This document shows, piece after piece, positions 37,826 through 46,827 of a stretch of 64,000 bases of DNA. Source of the stretch: Coprococcus eutactus (GTDB taxonomy: Bacteria; Bacillota; Clostridia; Lachnospirales; Lachnospiraceae); NCBI RefSeq assembly GCF_025149915.1, contig NZ_CP102278.1, positions 2,339,501 through 2,403,500 on the forward strand, given 5' to 3'. A program made the position numbers and the translations under genes. Every line of letters starts with the position of its first letter. Position 1 is the first letter of the stretch. Below the pieces are notes generated by a model that saw only the letters and a list, made by a program, of their open reading frames with translations, did no database searches and had not been told where the DNA came from.

Positions 37826-37964
37826 TTGATTTTTTTCGTAACATACTGTATTATATTATTAAATTCAGAACATTTCACATATTTTCGAATTTAAAATCGG
37901 TGTGTGTGAATACCAATATACTAAGGAGTCTGGCTAAAACACTTCCACCAGGCTCCTTTTTATT
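37826..37964 (+). ncRNA. Orphan plus-strand transcription unit, candidate small RNA
   Basis: TTGATT (37826-37831), 17 nt and TATTAT (37849-37854) form a promoter. About 100 nt downstream, AGGAGTCTGG (37924-37933) pairs with CCAGGCTCCT (37948-37957), followed by TTTTATTG. No start codon with a ribosome binding site lies between. Both flanking genes run on the minus strand, so this unit serves neither. I did not recognise a known RNA family. Confidence 0.5.
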
Positions 37965-38036
37965 GTTGCTATCATTGTAGCATTTATTATACTTTTTGAC
38001 ATCAGTGAATAACAACATTCCGTGATTTCGCCTGTA

Positions 38037-39401
38037 TCATTCTCCATCTCCCCTGTACTTATCAAACGTAACCGATATGTCTGTTCCCCTGCCTGGCTCG
38101 CTCACCATATCCAGGTGTGCATTGTTGCGCGCAACTATGTGCTTTACTATGGCAAGTCCAAGACCGGTTCCACCGGTTGACTTTGAACGACTCTTATCTA
38201 CTCTGTAAAATCTCTCGAATATTCTCTCCTGATGTTCAGCAGGAATACCTATTCCTGTATCCTTAACTCTCAGTGTGACTTTGTCCCCATCGGAATTCAC
38301 GGACACATCCACACTTCCATTCTTATTATTGTACCTGATGGCATTGTCGGTGAGGTTGTACACCAGCTCCTCCATCATCATCTTGTTGGCATATATATAT
38401 TCATGGCTGCCGCTGTAACTTAAAGTCACATTGTTCTTCTCGGCATTTATCGCCAGCATGTCCGTGGCTGTTCTGGCTATGACTGCCAGATCCACCTTCT
38501 CCATGGCCGGCGTATCCTCTGACACGTCCAGCTCGGACAGTCTTATTATGTCATTGATAAGCGTCAGCAGTCGATTAGAATTCTTGTGTATCTCTGTTGC
38601 AAAATGATGCACATCTGCCTCGGTTGCCATGCCCGTCTCTATGAGTTCTGAGTAACCTGATATGGACGTGAGCGGTGTCTTCAGCTCATGCGACACATTT
38701 GCCGTAAACTCCTGCCTCATCTGAGAGCTCTTTACGATATCAGCATGCTGTTTCTGTATCATGTCGATAAACGGCCGCATCTCCCTATATGCCACTATAT
38801 GCGTGTCGTCATCCAATCGGTTCGCCATCTGTTCGATTGGTTTTAATATATTTCTTGTAAGGTAGTGTGTGACAATGATAGTAACTACAACCAGAAGCGC
38901 CATCACCAGAAGCATGACCGGCATAGCCGCAAGAAACATGCTGATGACATTGTTGGATTCCCTCGCTATCCTGAGTACCCTTCCCGACTTCAACAATATG
39001 GCATAATAGTACGTACTCTTGTTGAGTGTCGCTGACTTTCTTATAACCTGTCCGTCACCTTTCTCAAACGCCTCCGCTATCTCCGGCCTGTCAAAGTGAT
39101 TCTGCATCGAGGTCTCATCTGCCTGATTATCATATATAACGCTTCCATCCGGTGCCACAAGCGTCAGTCTAAGATCATCTGTATCCACGCTGGCGTACAC
39201 ACTGGTATCATCCCCATCGAAATCTCCAGTATTCTTAAGAACTTCCGCATATCCCTTCAAATCTCTTATGATCTCTGCCTTGTATACCTCATAAAATATG
39301 AAGGTGGACAAAACCATGGTCACTGCAATCGCCACAAGAGTCAATGTGATAAATTCAAGATTAATAACCTTTTTAAGTCTGGTGTCACTGTTTTTTCCCA
39401 T
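38037..39401 (-). CDS. Sensor histidine kinase, PhoR-like
   Basis: Membrane-bound kinase (454 aa). Transmembrane segments at about 15-38 and 153-178 flank an extracytoplasmic domain of about 115 residues. A HAMP-like linker follows, then HisKA with FTANVSHELKTPLTSISGYS (phospho-His 238), N-box NLTDNAIRYN (N353), DTGIGIP (381-387) and GTGLGL (411-416). The gene starts 6 nt after the regulator stop. The position beside nptA-phoU-pst genes and Pho boxes indicates a PhoR role, sensing phosphate supply through Pst/PhoU. That role is inferred. Confidence 0.92.
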   Translation of the reverse strand: MGKNSDTRLKKVINLEFITLTLVAIAVTMVLSTFIFYEVYKAEIIRDLKGYAEVLKNTGDFDGDDTSVYASVDTDDLRLTLVAPDGSVIYDNQADETSMQNHFDRPEIAEAFEKGDGQVIRKSATLNKSTYYYAILLKSGRVLRIARESNNVISMFLAAMPVMLLVMALLVVVTIIVTHYLTRNILKPIEQMANRLDDDTHIVAYREMRPFIDMIQKQHADIVKSSQMRQEFTANVSHELKTPLTSISGYSELIETGMATEADVHHFATEIHKNSNRLLTLINDIIRLSELDVSEDTPAMEKVDLAVIARTATDMLAINAEKNNVTLSYSGSHEYIYANKMMMEELVYNLTDNAIRYNNKNGSVDVSVNSDGDKVTLRVKDTGIGIPAEHQERIFERFYRVDKSRSKSTGGTGLGLAIVKHIVARNNAHLDMVSEPGRGTDISVTFDKYRGDGE

Positions 39402-39407
39402 ATCAGC

Positions 39408-40082
39408 CTACTCCATCTTATATCCGACATTTCTCACAGTCTTTATCATGTTGCCAGCTTCACCCAGCTTCTGTCTAAGCGTTTTGATATGCATGTCAAG
39501 GGTTCTAGACTCACCCTCGTAATCCGTTCCCCACACGTCCGACATGATAGTATCCCTGTGAAGCACAATTCCCGCGTTCACCATCAGAAGCTTCAGAAGC
39601 TCAAATTCCTTGAATGTAAGCTCACAGAGTTCTCCTCCAACATGAACCTCCCGCCGCTCTGAATCCAGTGTAATATCCCCGATGACAAGCTGTTTATCAT
39701 CCTGCAGCGCCCTGCTTCGTCTCAAAAGTGCCTTTACCCTTGAGATAAGCTCCATAACGCCAAAAGGCTTTGTGAGATAATCATCCGCACCTATATCAAG
39801 TCCCTTAACCTTGTCAAGTTCAGTGGTCTTAGCCGTCACGAGAATAATCGGGATCCTGACAGTGTCGGGTCTGCTTCTGAGCTTCTTCACTATCTCCAGT
39901 CCATCCATATCCGGGAGCATTATGTCAAGAAGCACTAGATCAGGAACCTTCTCGGCAGTTTTGGAAAAGAATGATTTAGCATTTTCAAACTCCTCCACCG
40001 CATACCCACTGTTCTTGAGTGCGAACATCTCTATCTCTCTTATATTCTTATCATCTTCTACTATATAAATGTGTACCGCCAT
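39408..40082 (-). CDS. OmpR-family response regulator, PhoP-like
   Basis: DNA-binding regulator (224 aa). Receiver domain with acidic EDD (9-11), phospho-acceptor D53 in LVLLDIMLPDMDG, T83 and K105 (ADDYLTKPFG). The C-terminal winged helix (about 130-224) has LTFKEFELLKLLMVNAGIVL and RTLDMHIKTLRQKLGEAG. It would bind the TTTACA direct repeats seen upstream of pstS and both Na/Pi transporter genes. It is the first gene of the pair, with AAGGAG before the ATG. Confidence 0.93.
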   Translation of the reverse strand: MAVHIYIVEDDKNIREIEMFALKNSGYAVEEFENAKSFFSKTAEKVPDLVLLDIMLPDMDGLEIVKKLRSRPDTVRIPIILVTAKTTELDKVKGLDIGADDYLTKPFGVMELISRVKALLRRSRALQDDKQLVIGDITLDSERREVHVGGELCELTFKEFELLKLLMVNAGIVLHRDTIMSDVWGTDYEGESRTLDMHIKTLRQKLGEAGNMIKTVRNVGYKME

Positions 40083-40143
40083 TTTCCATTCTCCTTCCCC
40101 GCGGCTACGCTACGGAACGATCGTCTATTGCCATCTATTATTT

Positions 40144-41916
40144 TTATTTCAATTTATACATTTCCCTGTAATATGTGTACATGCTCTGGAAATCTATGTT
40201 GGAATCCTTCTTCATATTGTCGAGATACTCGTGCGTATCGAAGTTGTCTGACTTAAGCTGAAGCATAGCGACCGCCACATTTGAACAATGATCCGCAACT
40301 CTCTCGTAGTTGTTGATAAGGTTCTCCAGGGATATTCCAAGCTCTATAGTACACTTGCCCTTCTGAAGCCTCTTGATGTGCTGTTTCTTGACTGCACTGT
40401 TGAGTTCATTGATTGCCTCCTCGAGCGGTTCCACATGTGAAGCCTCCTGAAGATCTTCCTTTTCATAGGCATCAACCGTCATCTCAACAATGTTTTGTAC
40501 CGCATCCTTATACACGCTCAGCTCTGCCTTCGCCTTTTCCGAGAACACTGCCCCGGTCTCGTTCATCTTCCTACATATATCAGCTATGGTTATGGCATGA
40601 TCAGACATTCTCTCAAGATCACCTATAACGTGGAGTCCGATCGATACCTTCTGGCTGTCCTCGTGGGAAAGTTCCTTGCTACTGAGTTTTACCATGTATG
40701 ATCCAACCTCATCCTCGTAGGTATCTATGATCCCCTCAAGATCTTCAACCTTATCTCTGACCGTCTCATCATAATTATCCACCAGGGACAGTGCCATATC
40801 AATACTATTCTTAGAAAGCTGAGCCATATATTTCACTACCTCTATGCAGTGTCCAACCGCAAATGCAGGTTTCTCAAGGAACCTGACATCCAGACGCTTG
40901 AGCATCTCCAGCTCGGCCGGTGTATTGTTCTCTGTCTCTTCCTTATCTCTGACTGTGAGTGTGGCAAGCTTCTCAAGTCCTCCCGAAAATGGCAGAAGAA
41001 GAAGTGTTGCTGCTATATTGAATACACTGTGTACCACCGCTATGCCAGCAGCATTTGCCGAATCATTCAGGAACTGGAAATGGACAAATGAATTTACGGT
41101 ATAGAACACGACCATGAACACGAACGTACCAATGATATTAAAATATAGATGTACAAATGCCGCTCTCTTGGCATTTTTCTTGGTCCCTATACATGATATG
41201 AGCGCCGTCACACATGTTCCTATATTCTGTCCCATGATTATAGGAATAGCTGTACTAAATGACACCGCTCCGGTCGCACATAATGCCTGAAGTATACCGA
41301 CAGATGCCGATGAACTCTGGATCACGGCTGTTACGAGCATTCCGACAAGCATTCCCAGAAACGGATTGGAGAACATTGTGAGTATGCTTGTAAACTCCGG
41401 CACCTCCTTGAGTGGCTCCACTGCTCCGCTCATCATCTCCATACCAAACATGAGCACCGTAAATCCAAGGAGTATAGCACCGATATCATGCTTCTTCTCC
41501 GACTTTGTAAACATGAGGAATATTATACCTATTACTGCGAGTATAGGTGAAAAAGATGAGGGTTTCAACATATTAATAAATATATTGTCGCTCTGTATTC
41601 CTGTAAGACTAAGTATCCATGATGTTACTGTGGTTCCTATATTTGCACCCATGATGATGCCCACAGCCTGTCTAAGTTTCATGATACCGGAATTGACAAG
41701 TCCGACCACCATGACCGTTGTCGCTGATGACGACTGAATAACGCCTGTCACCGCAGCGCCCAGCAGAACTCCTCTTATAGGTGTCGAGGTGAGCTTCTCC
41801 AGTATCTTCTCCAGCTTACCGCCCGCCGTTTTGGCAAGCCCGTCTCCCATTACATTCATTCCATAAAGGAACATGGCGAGTCCGCCCAAAAGGGATAACA
41901 CATTAAAAATATCCAT
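40144..41916 (-). CDS. Na/Pi cotransporter family protein with C-terminal PhoU-like domain
   Basis: Sodium-dependent phosphate transporter of the NptA/PNaS family (590 aa). The start at 41916 (MDIFNVLSLLGGLAMFLYGM) has AAGGAGAC; the longer reading to 42027 runs into the Pho-box region. The paired family motifs QSSSATT (61-67) and QSSSAS (200-205) are present in the membrane half. Residues from about 365 form a cytosolic PhoU-like helical bundle (MAQLSKNSIDMALSLVDNYD, IGLHVIGDLERMSDHAITIA). An array of TTTACA boxes upstream predicts strong induction by phosphate starvation. Confidence 0.92.
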   Translation of the reverse strand: MDIFNVLSLLGGLAMFLYGMNVMGDGLAKTAGGKLEKILEKLTSTPIRGVLLGAAVTGVIQSSSATTVMVVGLVNSGIMKLRQAVGIIMGANIGTTVTSWILSLTGIQSDNIFINMLKPSSFSPILAVIGIIFLMFTKSEKKHDIGAILLGFTVLMFGMEMMSGAVEPLKEVPEFTSILTMFSNPFLGMLVGMLVTAVIQSSSASVGILQALCATGAVSFSTAIPIIMGQNIGTCVTALISCIGTKKNAKRAAFVHLYFNIIGTFVFMVVFYTVNSFVHFQFLNDSANAAGIAVVHSVFNIAATLLLLPFSGGLEKLATLTVRDKEETENNTPAELEMLKRLDVRFLEKPAFAVGHCIEVVKYMAQLSKNSIDMALSLVDNYDETVRDKVEDLEGIIDTYEDEVGSYMVKLSSKELSHEDSQKVSIGLHVIGDLERMSDHAITIADICRKMNETGAVFSEKAKAELSVYKDAVQNIVEMTVDAYEKEDLQEASHVEPLEEAINELNSAVKKQHIKRLQKGKCTIELGISLENLINNYERVADHCSNVAVAMLQLKSDNFDTHEYLDNMKKDSNIDFQSMYTYYREMYKLK

Positions 41917-42027
41917 ATTTCTTGTCTCCTTATAACATTTCCGCACTTCTCTCCGGCGGAGTACTCCTGTATAAGGACTTGTATACACAACATCCCTTTT
42001 ACAGCGTCTGTTTTTACCAGAATCCAT

Positions 42028-42096
42028 TGTAAAAGGGACATGTAAAATGTGAGATATGTGTATGTAAAATCTGTGTAAATTTAAAATCTATGTAAA
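42028..42096 (-). promoter_or_regulatory. Pho-box array upstream of the first Na/Pi cotransporter
   Basis: On the minus strand TTTACA occurs at 42091-42096, 42074-42079, 42063-42068, 42041-42046 and 42028-42033, with TTTAAA at 42080-42085. The starts 42041, 42063 and 42074 are phased at multiples of 11 bp, and 42080/42091 form another 11-bp pair. This matches the B. subtilis PhoP box of TT(A/T)ACA repeats with 11-bp period. Confidence 0.75.
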
Positions 42097-42160
42097 ATCC
42101 TGCAAAATATTTGGCACAGTTTTGTGGTATCACATAGACCTTTTTTCTGTTTTCATCTGT

Positions 42161-42421
42161 TTATTTGCTTCCAAGAGGCTCATTTATGAGCAGATATACA
42201 GCACTTCCAATCATTCCAACCAGGAACATACCATAACCGCCGCATATAAATATCAGCTTAGCAACGGAAACCGTTCCCAGCTCAGGAATCATGTGGAGCA
42301 ACAATGCTGCAACACATCCTGCAAATCCGCATACCACCATACTGATCGCTATGAAAAGCTTTATATTGCCTATACCAGTTCTATGTGACATTTCATTTAC
42401 TTTTGTACATACCCACTTCAT
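42161..42421 (-). CDS. Small two-helix membrane protein in the Pho cluster
   Basis: An 86-residue protein of unknown function. The start at 42421 (MKWVCTKVNEMSHRTGIGNI) follows AGAGGTGA. Two hydrophobic segments are predicted: LFIAISMVVCGFAGCVAALL (about 22-41) and IFICGGYGMFLVGMIGSAVY (about 57-76), with a short loop between. It lies 33 nt after phoU and before the Pho-box array of the Na/Pi transporter, so it is probably cotranscribed with phoU-pstB. Possible roles are a small subunit or modulator of phosphate transport. No family was recognised. Confidence 0.65.
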   Translation of the reverse strand: MKWVCTKVNEMSHRTGIGNIKLFIAISMVVCGFAGCVAALLLHMIPELGTVSVAKLIFICGGYGMFLVGMIGSAVYLLINEPLGSK

Positions 42422-42454
42422 AGAAATCACCTCTTTTCGTCCATGACTCAATCA

Positions 42455-43099
42455 TCAGTCTACATGTTCTCCCGTTATGGAGAAGAGCACCCATTCTGAT
42501 ATATTAGTCGCATGATCTCCTATTCTCTCAAGATATTTTGCAACCATAAGAAGGTCACATGCCTGCTCCCCATCATCAGGATTATCGTGTATCATAGCGA
42601 TCAATTCATTCTTGATCGTATCGAAAAGATCATCAACTATATCGTCGTGTGCAATTACACTTTTTGCCTTCTTCTCGTCAGCATTCACATACGCCTCTAT
42701 GCTTGACACCAGCATGACGATCGTCTCCTTTGCCATCTGCTGGACATGCTCAAGCTTCTTGATATACGGAGTCCCTGCCATGCAGAGTGTGAGCTCAGAT
42801 ATGTCCGAAGCGTGGTCTCCTATCCTCTCCATATCCGTGATCATCTTAAGTGCAGCTGATATATTTCTCATATCACCCGCAACTGGCTGCTGGGTAAGGA
42901 ACAATTTGAGGCACAGATTCTCAATCTCTCTCTCCTGATGGTCTATGGCGTCATCCGCCTCGATTGCTTTCTTTGCAAGCTCTGTGTCCTGAGCTACGAG
43001 AGCCTTAATTGCTGTCTCTATCGCCTGCTCGATCATAGTTCCCATCTCTATCATCTCTGCATGGAGCTTTCTAAGCTGCATCTCATATTTGTCTCTCAT
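42455..43099 (-). CDS. phoU: Phosphate signalling regulator PhoU
   Basis: Cytosolic PhoU (214 aa), which links the Pst transporter to the PhoR-type kinase and restrains uptake. Two three-helix repeats carry the metal-binding ExxxD patterns: AIEADDAIDHQEREIENLCL and MITDMERIGDHASDISEL in the first, VAKYLERIGDHATNISEWVL in the second. It lies 16 nt after pstB, as in most pst operons. Confidence 0.96.
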   Translation of the reverse strand: MRDKYEMQLRKLHAEMIEMGTMIEQAIETAIKALVAQDTELAKKAIEADDAIDHQEREIENLCLKLFLTQQPVAGDMRNISAALKMITDMERIGDHASDISELTLCMAGTPYIKKLEHVQQMAKETIVMLVSSIEAYVNADEKKAKSVIAHDDIVDDLFDTIKNELIAMIHDNPDDGEQACDLLMVAKYLERIGDHATNISEWVLFSITGEHVD

Positions 43100-43115
43100 C
43101 TTGTCTCAATCTCCT

Positions 43116-43874
43116 TTAACCAAATCTACCAGTTATGTAATCCTCTGTACGCTTATCCGACGGCTTGCTGAACATCTTCTCTGTCTCCGCATACTCGACA
43201 ACCTCTCCTAAGAGGAAGAATGCAGTATTGTCGGCAACTCTGGTAGCCTGCTGCATATTGTGAGTAACCATTATGATGGTGTAATTCTCCTTCAGTTCAA
43301 GGACCAGATCCTCTATCTTGGATGTCGATATAGGATCAAGTGCCGATGTCGGCTCATCCATGAGAAGTACGTCAGGCTCCACCGCCAGCGCCCTCGCTAT
43401 ACAAAGTCTCTGTTGCTGGCCACCAGAAAGTCCAAGGGCTGATTTCTTCAGTCTGTCCTTAAGCTCATCCCATATCGCTGCCTGTTTGAGTGACTTTTCA
43501 ACTATCTCATCAAGCTTTGTATGGTTTCTGATACCATGAGTTCTCGGTCCATATGCTATATTGTCGTATACACTCATCGGAAATGGATTTGGCTGCTGGA
43601 ACACCATCCCAACTCTCTTTCTGAGAAGGTTGATGTCCATGCCACTGTATATATCCTCGCCATCAAGTCTTACATCACCTGTTATCTTGCATCCCTCTAC
43701 CAGATCATTCATTCTGTTGAGCGACTTGAGAAATGTTGATTTACCACAACCTGATGGTCCGATAAATGCTGTAACCTCATTTGCCGGAATGTCCATATCT
43801 ATCCCTTTTAGGGCATGGAACTTTCCGTAATAGAGGTTCAGATCTTTAACGCTGAACTTAACGTTATTATTCAT
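43116..43874 (-). CDS. pstB: Phosphate ABC transporter ATP-binding protein
   Basis: ATPase of the high-affinity phosphate importer (252 aa). Walker [10 protein letters not shown] (about 38-46), Q-loop [20 protein letters not shown] (the PNPFP stretch is PstB-specific), signature LSGGQQQR, Walker [13 protein letters not shown] and VTHNMQQA. It is followed by phoU. A 155-nt spacer with a perfect hairpin separates it from pstA. Confidence 0.97.
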   Translation of the reverse strand: MNNNVKFSVKDLNLYYGKFHALKGIDMDIPANEVTAFIGPSGCGKSTFLKSLNRMNDLVEGCKITGDVRLDGEDIYSGMDINLLRKRVGMVFQQPNPFPMSVYDNIAYGPRTHGIRNHTKLDEIVEKSLKQAAIWDELKDRLKKSALGLSGGQQQRLCIARALAVEPDVLLMDEPTSALDPISTSKIEDLVLELKENYTIIMVTHNMQQATRVADNTAFFLLGEVVEYAETEKMFSKPSDKRTEDYITGRFG

Positions 43875-44029
43875 CTATTTTTCTCCATTCTTAACATCAA
43901 GCACGAAACAAAGCATTGCGCTATCTTTTTCGTACTCATAATTTTCTTCTTTAGTTGCAGAAGCGTATATGCTTCTGCCGGATATTGGAAACACATACCA
44001 AAGCTCTGATTCCAAAGCCCTGACACATG
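43875..44029 (-). other. pstA-pstB spacer with perfect hairpin
   Basis: GCAGAAGC (43957-43964) pairs perfectly with GCTTCTGC (43971-43978). No T-run follows on the minus strand. It probably stabilises or processes the transcript between the pstS-C-A and pstB-phoU halves. Confidence 0.5.
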
Positions 44030-45034
44030 CTAATTGGCTTTATCTGCAGCAACCTTGCCTGCAATCTTGTCTGATGCAAAGTTGATAAGCACCACGAGTA
44101 CCAGAAGTACAACCGCTGTCGCATAACCTTGATCAGTGTGAAGTCCTTCTTTGGACAGAAGGTACATATGAACTGCCAAAGTTCTTGTTGAATCGGTAAG
44201 CTTTGTTGCCATCTTTGCAACCGATCCTGCTGTGTATATGAGTGCTGCAGTTTCTCCCACGATACGTCCTGTCGCAAGTATGATTCCTGACAGGATTCCC
44301 GGAACGGCACTAGGAAGCACTACTTTGAATACTGTTCTGAGCTTTCCGGCTCCCAGTCCAAAACTTCCTTCTCTATAAGACTTAGGCACTGCCATAAGTG
44401 CCTCCTCTGTGGTCCTCATTATGACTGGAAGAACCATTATCGCCAGGGTGAGCGCACCTGATATGAGTGACAATCTAAGTCCACACGCATTTGTGAAAAA
44501 CAACATTCCAAAAAGTCCATATACTATGGACGGTATTCCTGTAAGTGTCTCCGCTGTGATCCTCACAACCCCCACCAGCTTATTGCCAGTCTTTGCATAT
44601 TCGACAAGATATATTGCTGCAAATATTCCTATCGGACCTGCTATCAGGAGGGACAGCAGCGTCATGTAAACCGTATTTATAAGTGCTGGCACCAGCGAAC
44701 AGTTGTCCGATGTATATTCCCAGCTGAATATGTCTGCATTAAGATTAGGGACTCCCTTTACCAGTACATACACCAGCAGAAATCCTATAGAAAGCACAGT
44801 TATGAGTGTTGCCAGATGTACAAGGATAAACATTATGAATGATCCCGGTTTCTTTCTGTACTCAGCCCATTTCTCAGACCATGTTCTCTTGTTTATAGCC
44901 TCTATGCTGTCCACATCAACTATGGATGAAGGATCATCCTCAGGTGCCGTCTTTTTCGTGCTGATTATTGTATTTTTTGTTCTGTCATCGCCACATGCGA
45001 CAACTGTCTTTATTCCTTCTACTCTCTCTGCCAT
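44030..45034 (-). CDS. pstA: Phosphate ABC transporter permease PstA
   Basis: Membrane subunit (334 aa) with six predicted helices. FAAIYLVEYAKTGNKLVGVV, the ITAETLTGIPSIVYGLFGML signature and the EAA-loop EALMAVPKSYREGSFGLGAG are canonical. An N-terminal cytosolic extension of about 60 residues (SIVDVDSIEAINKRTWSEKW) precedes the first helix and makes the protein longer than the usual 280-300. The start directly abuts the pstC stop. Confidence 0.96.
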   Translation of the reverse strand: MAERVEGIKTVVACGDDRTKNTIISTKKTAPEDDPSSIVDVDSIEAINKRTWSEKWAEYRKKPGSFIMFILVHLATLITVLSIGFLLVYVLVKGVPNLNADIFSWEYTSDNCSLVPALINTVYMTLLSLLIAGPIGIFAAIYLVEYAKTGNKLVGVVRITAETLTGIPSIVYGLFGMLFFTNACGLRLSLISGALTLAIMVLPVIMRTTEEALMAVPKSYREGSFGLGAGKLRTVFKVVLPSAVPGILSGIILATGRIVGETAALIYTAGSVAKMATKLTDSTRTLAVHMYLLSKEGLHTDQGYATAVVLLVLVVLINFASDKIAGKVAADKAN

Positions 45035-45886
45035 CTATGCCACCGTCTTTCTCTTTATGATGGAGAACAGGAGGTTGATAATGAGTATGAATACGAACAG
45101 TACAACGCCCGTTGCTATCAGAGCCTGTCTGTGCAGATCCGTCGCATATCCCATCTCCATTACTATATTTGTGGTGAGTGTTCTGACACCTCTCAGTATT
45201 CCGTCAGGCATATGAACCTGGTTTCCAGCCACCATGATAACCGCCATAGTCTCTCCAACTGCACGGCCAACACCAAGGATAATCGCTGCCATAACTCCTG
45301 ACTTTGCTGCAGGGACAACAGTCTTGAACACGCTTCTCTCATGTGTTGCTCCAAGTGCCAAAGCTCCCTGATAATACTTGTCAGGTACCGCTCTTATTGA
45401 AGTCTCTGATACACTGATGATAGTTGGAAGTATCATCATTCCAAGAAGTACTGATGCCGTGAGCATCGTATTTCCATTTACTCCAAATATGCTTCTCACC
45501 ATCGGTACAAGCACACACATTCCAAAGAATCCATATACCACCGAAGGTATTCCAGCCATCAGATTGATAAATGGCTTTATAACTTTATATAATCTGTCGG
45601 GACAAAACTTTGCCAGATATATCGCCGTGAGAAGTCCTATCGGAACTCCTATTATCAGCGATCCGGCTGTCACATATATGCTTCCTAATATAAAAGGAAG
45701 AATGCCGTAGTATCCATTTGTCGGTTTCCAAACCTCACCCAGGGTGAAGTCTCCGAAACCAATCTCCTTGATGGCCGGTATTCCATTCACAAACAGGAAC
45801 ACACATATGAGTGCTACTGCTGCGATGGATACCAGTGCCGCTATCAGGAATACTACATGCATAATTGTTTCTTTAAGTTTATGCAT
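45035..45886 (-). CDS. pstC: Phosphate ABC transporter permease PstC
   Basis: Membrane subunit (283 aa). FLFVNGIPAIKEIGFGDFTL, YLAKFCPDRLYKVIKPFINL and MAGIPSVVYGFFGMCVLVPM are the PstC signature, with the EAA-loop SIRAVPDKYYQGALALGATH. It follows pstS by 7 nt and pairs with pstA to form the channel. Confidence 0.96.
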   Translation of the reverse strand: MHKLKETIMHVVFLIAALVSIAAVALICVFLFVNGIPAIKEIGFGDFTLGEVWKPTNGYYGILPFILGSIYVTAGSLIIGVPIGLLTAIYLAKFCPDRLYKVIKPFINLMAGIPSVVYGFFGMCVLVPMVRSIFGVNGNTMLTASVLLGMMILPTIISVSETSIRAVPDKYYQGALALGATHERSVFKTVVPAAKSGVMAAIILGVGRAVGETMAVIMVAGNQVHMPDGILRGVRTLTTNIVMEMGYATDLHRQALIATGVVLFVFILIINLLFSIIKRKTVA

Positions 45887-45893
45887 AAGCTGA

Positions 45894-46787
45894 TTACTTT
45901 ACGTCCTCCCACTTTGCTGCTGAACCTGTGAATATGTTCTTGACCTGATCTACTGTGTAGTCATCAGCAGGGTTGTTGTTATTTACTATAACTGCAATTC
46001 CGTCCATTGCTATTACTGTTGCCTTAAGTCCAAGTGATGTCTCTGTGTCCTTAAGCTCACGTGATGCCATACCTATGTCGCATGTTCCATCTGATGTTGA
46101 TGTGATACCTGTTGTTGAATCGCTCTCCTGAAGCTCGATGTCAGCATTTGTGTTGATCGCCTTATATGCCTCGATAAGCTTTTCCATAACAGGTGTTACT
46201 GAAGATGAACCTGCAACAACAATCTTACCCTTTGGATTTGTTGAAGTAAATGCTCCGCTGTTCGCAACCTCAATGTACTTATTTGCTGAGATGATCTTCT
46301 GTCCATCCTCGCTCATGATGTAGTTGATGAAATCCTGTGCAACATCGCTGATGCCATCCTTTGTAACGATGTTGAAAGGTCTTGAAAGTGTGTATGAACC
46401 ATTGTTGATGTTCTCCTCGCTCGCCTCAACTCCGCCGATCTTGAGTGCCTTTACTGTATCGTTGAGTGCTCCGAGAGATATGTAACCGATTGCATAATCA
46501 TCTCCTGCTACTGTTGTGAGTACGACCTCTGTGCTGTTGCATGTGATGGCATTTGTTGTTGTGTTGTCGACCTTATTGCCATCTGCATCCTTCTCCTCAA
46601 CTCCTGTGAGTTCTACGAATGCTCCTCTTGTTCCTGAGCCTTCCTCTCTTGATACTACTGATATATCCTGTGTTGCATCGAATCCGCCATCTGCGCTCTT
46701 TGATGAATTATTTCCACATCCAGCAAGACTTCCTATCATAAGTGCTGCTCCAAGTGTTACTGCCAATACTTTCTTTAATTTAACCAT
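45894..46787 (-). CDS. pstS: Phosphate-binding lipoprotein PstS, circularly permuted
   Basis: Extracytoplasmic phosphate receptor (297 aa), lipobox LAGC with C24. All phosphate-site motifs are present but in a different order from ordinary PstS. SREEGSGTRG (46-55), which sits mid-protein in the usual family, comes first. It is followed by the usual C-terminal part (IGYISLGALNDTVKALKIGG, RPFNIVTKDG, FINYIMSEDGQKII). Then come the usual N-terminal motifs GSSSVTP (193-199), DSTTG (223-227) and DIGMASREL (238-246). The protein ends at IFTGSAAKWEDVK, which normally leads straight into the SREEGSGTR segment. It heads the pstS-C-A-B-phoU operon. Confidence 0.9.
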   Translation of the reverse strand: MVKLKKVLAVTLGAALMIGSLAGCGNNSSKSADGGFDATQDISVVSREEGSGTRGAFVELTGVEEKDADGNKVDNTTTNAITCNSTEVVLTTVAGDDYAIGYISLGALNDTVKALKIGGVEASEENINNGSYTLSRPFNIVTKDGISDVAQDFINYIMSEDGQKIISANKYIEVANSGAFTSTNPKGKIVVAGSSSVTPVMEKLIEAYKAINTNADIELQESDSTTGITSTSDGTCDIGMASRELKDTETSLGLKATVIAMDGIAVIVNNNNPADDYTVDQVKNIFTGSAAKWEDVK

Positions 46788-46827
46788 TTTCTTTTTCTCC
46801 TTACTTTGTCCATATTCTTTCTTGGAA

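Noticed and set aside
37620..37990. Purine-type riboswitch upstream of the BMP-domain gene
   Set aside because: The conserved purine-aptamer core was looked for because BMP proteins bind nucleosides, but the loop and junction consensus is not present.
40144..42027. Longer start of the first Na/Pi cotransporter at 42027
   Set aside because: The extra 37 residues are basic and non-homologous, have no ribosome binding site and reach the Pho-box array. The ATG at 41916 has AAGGAGAC and matches the paralogue.
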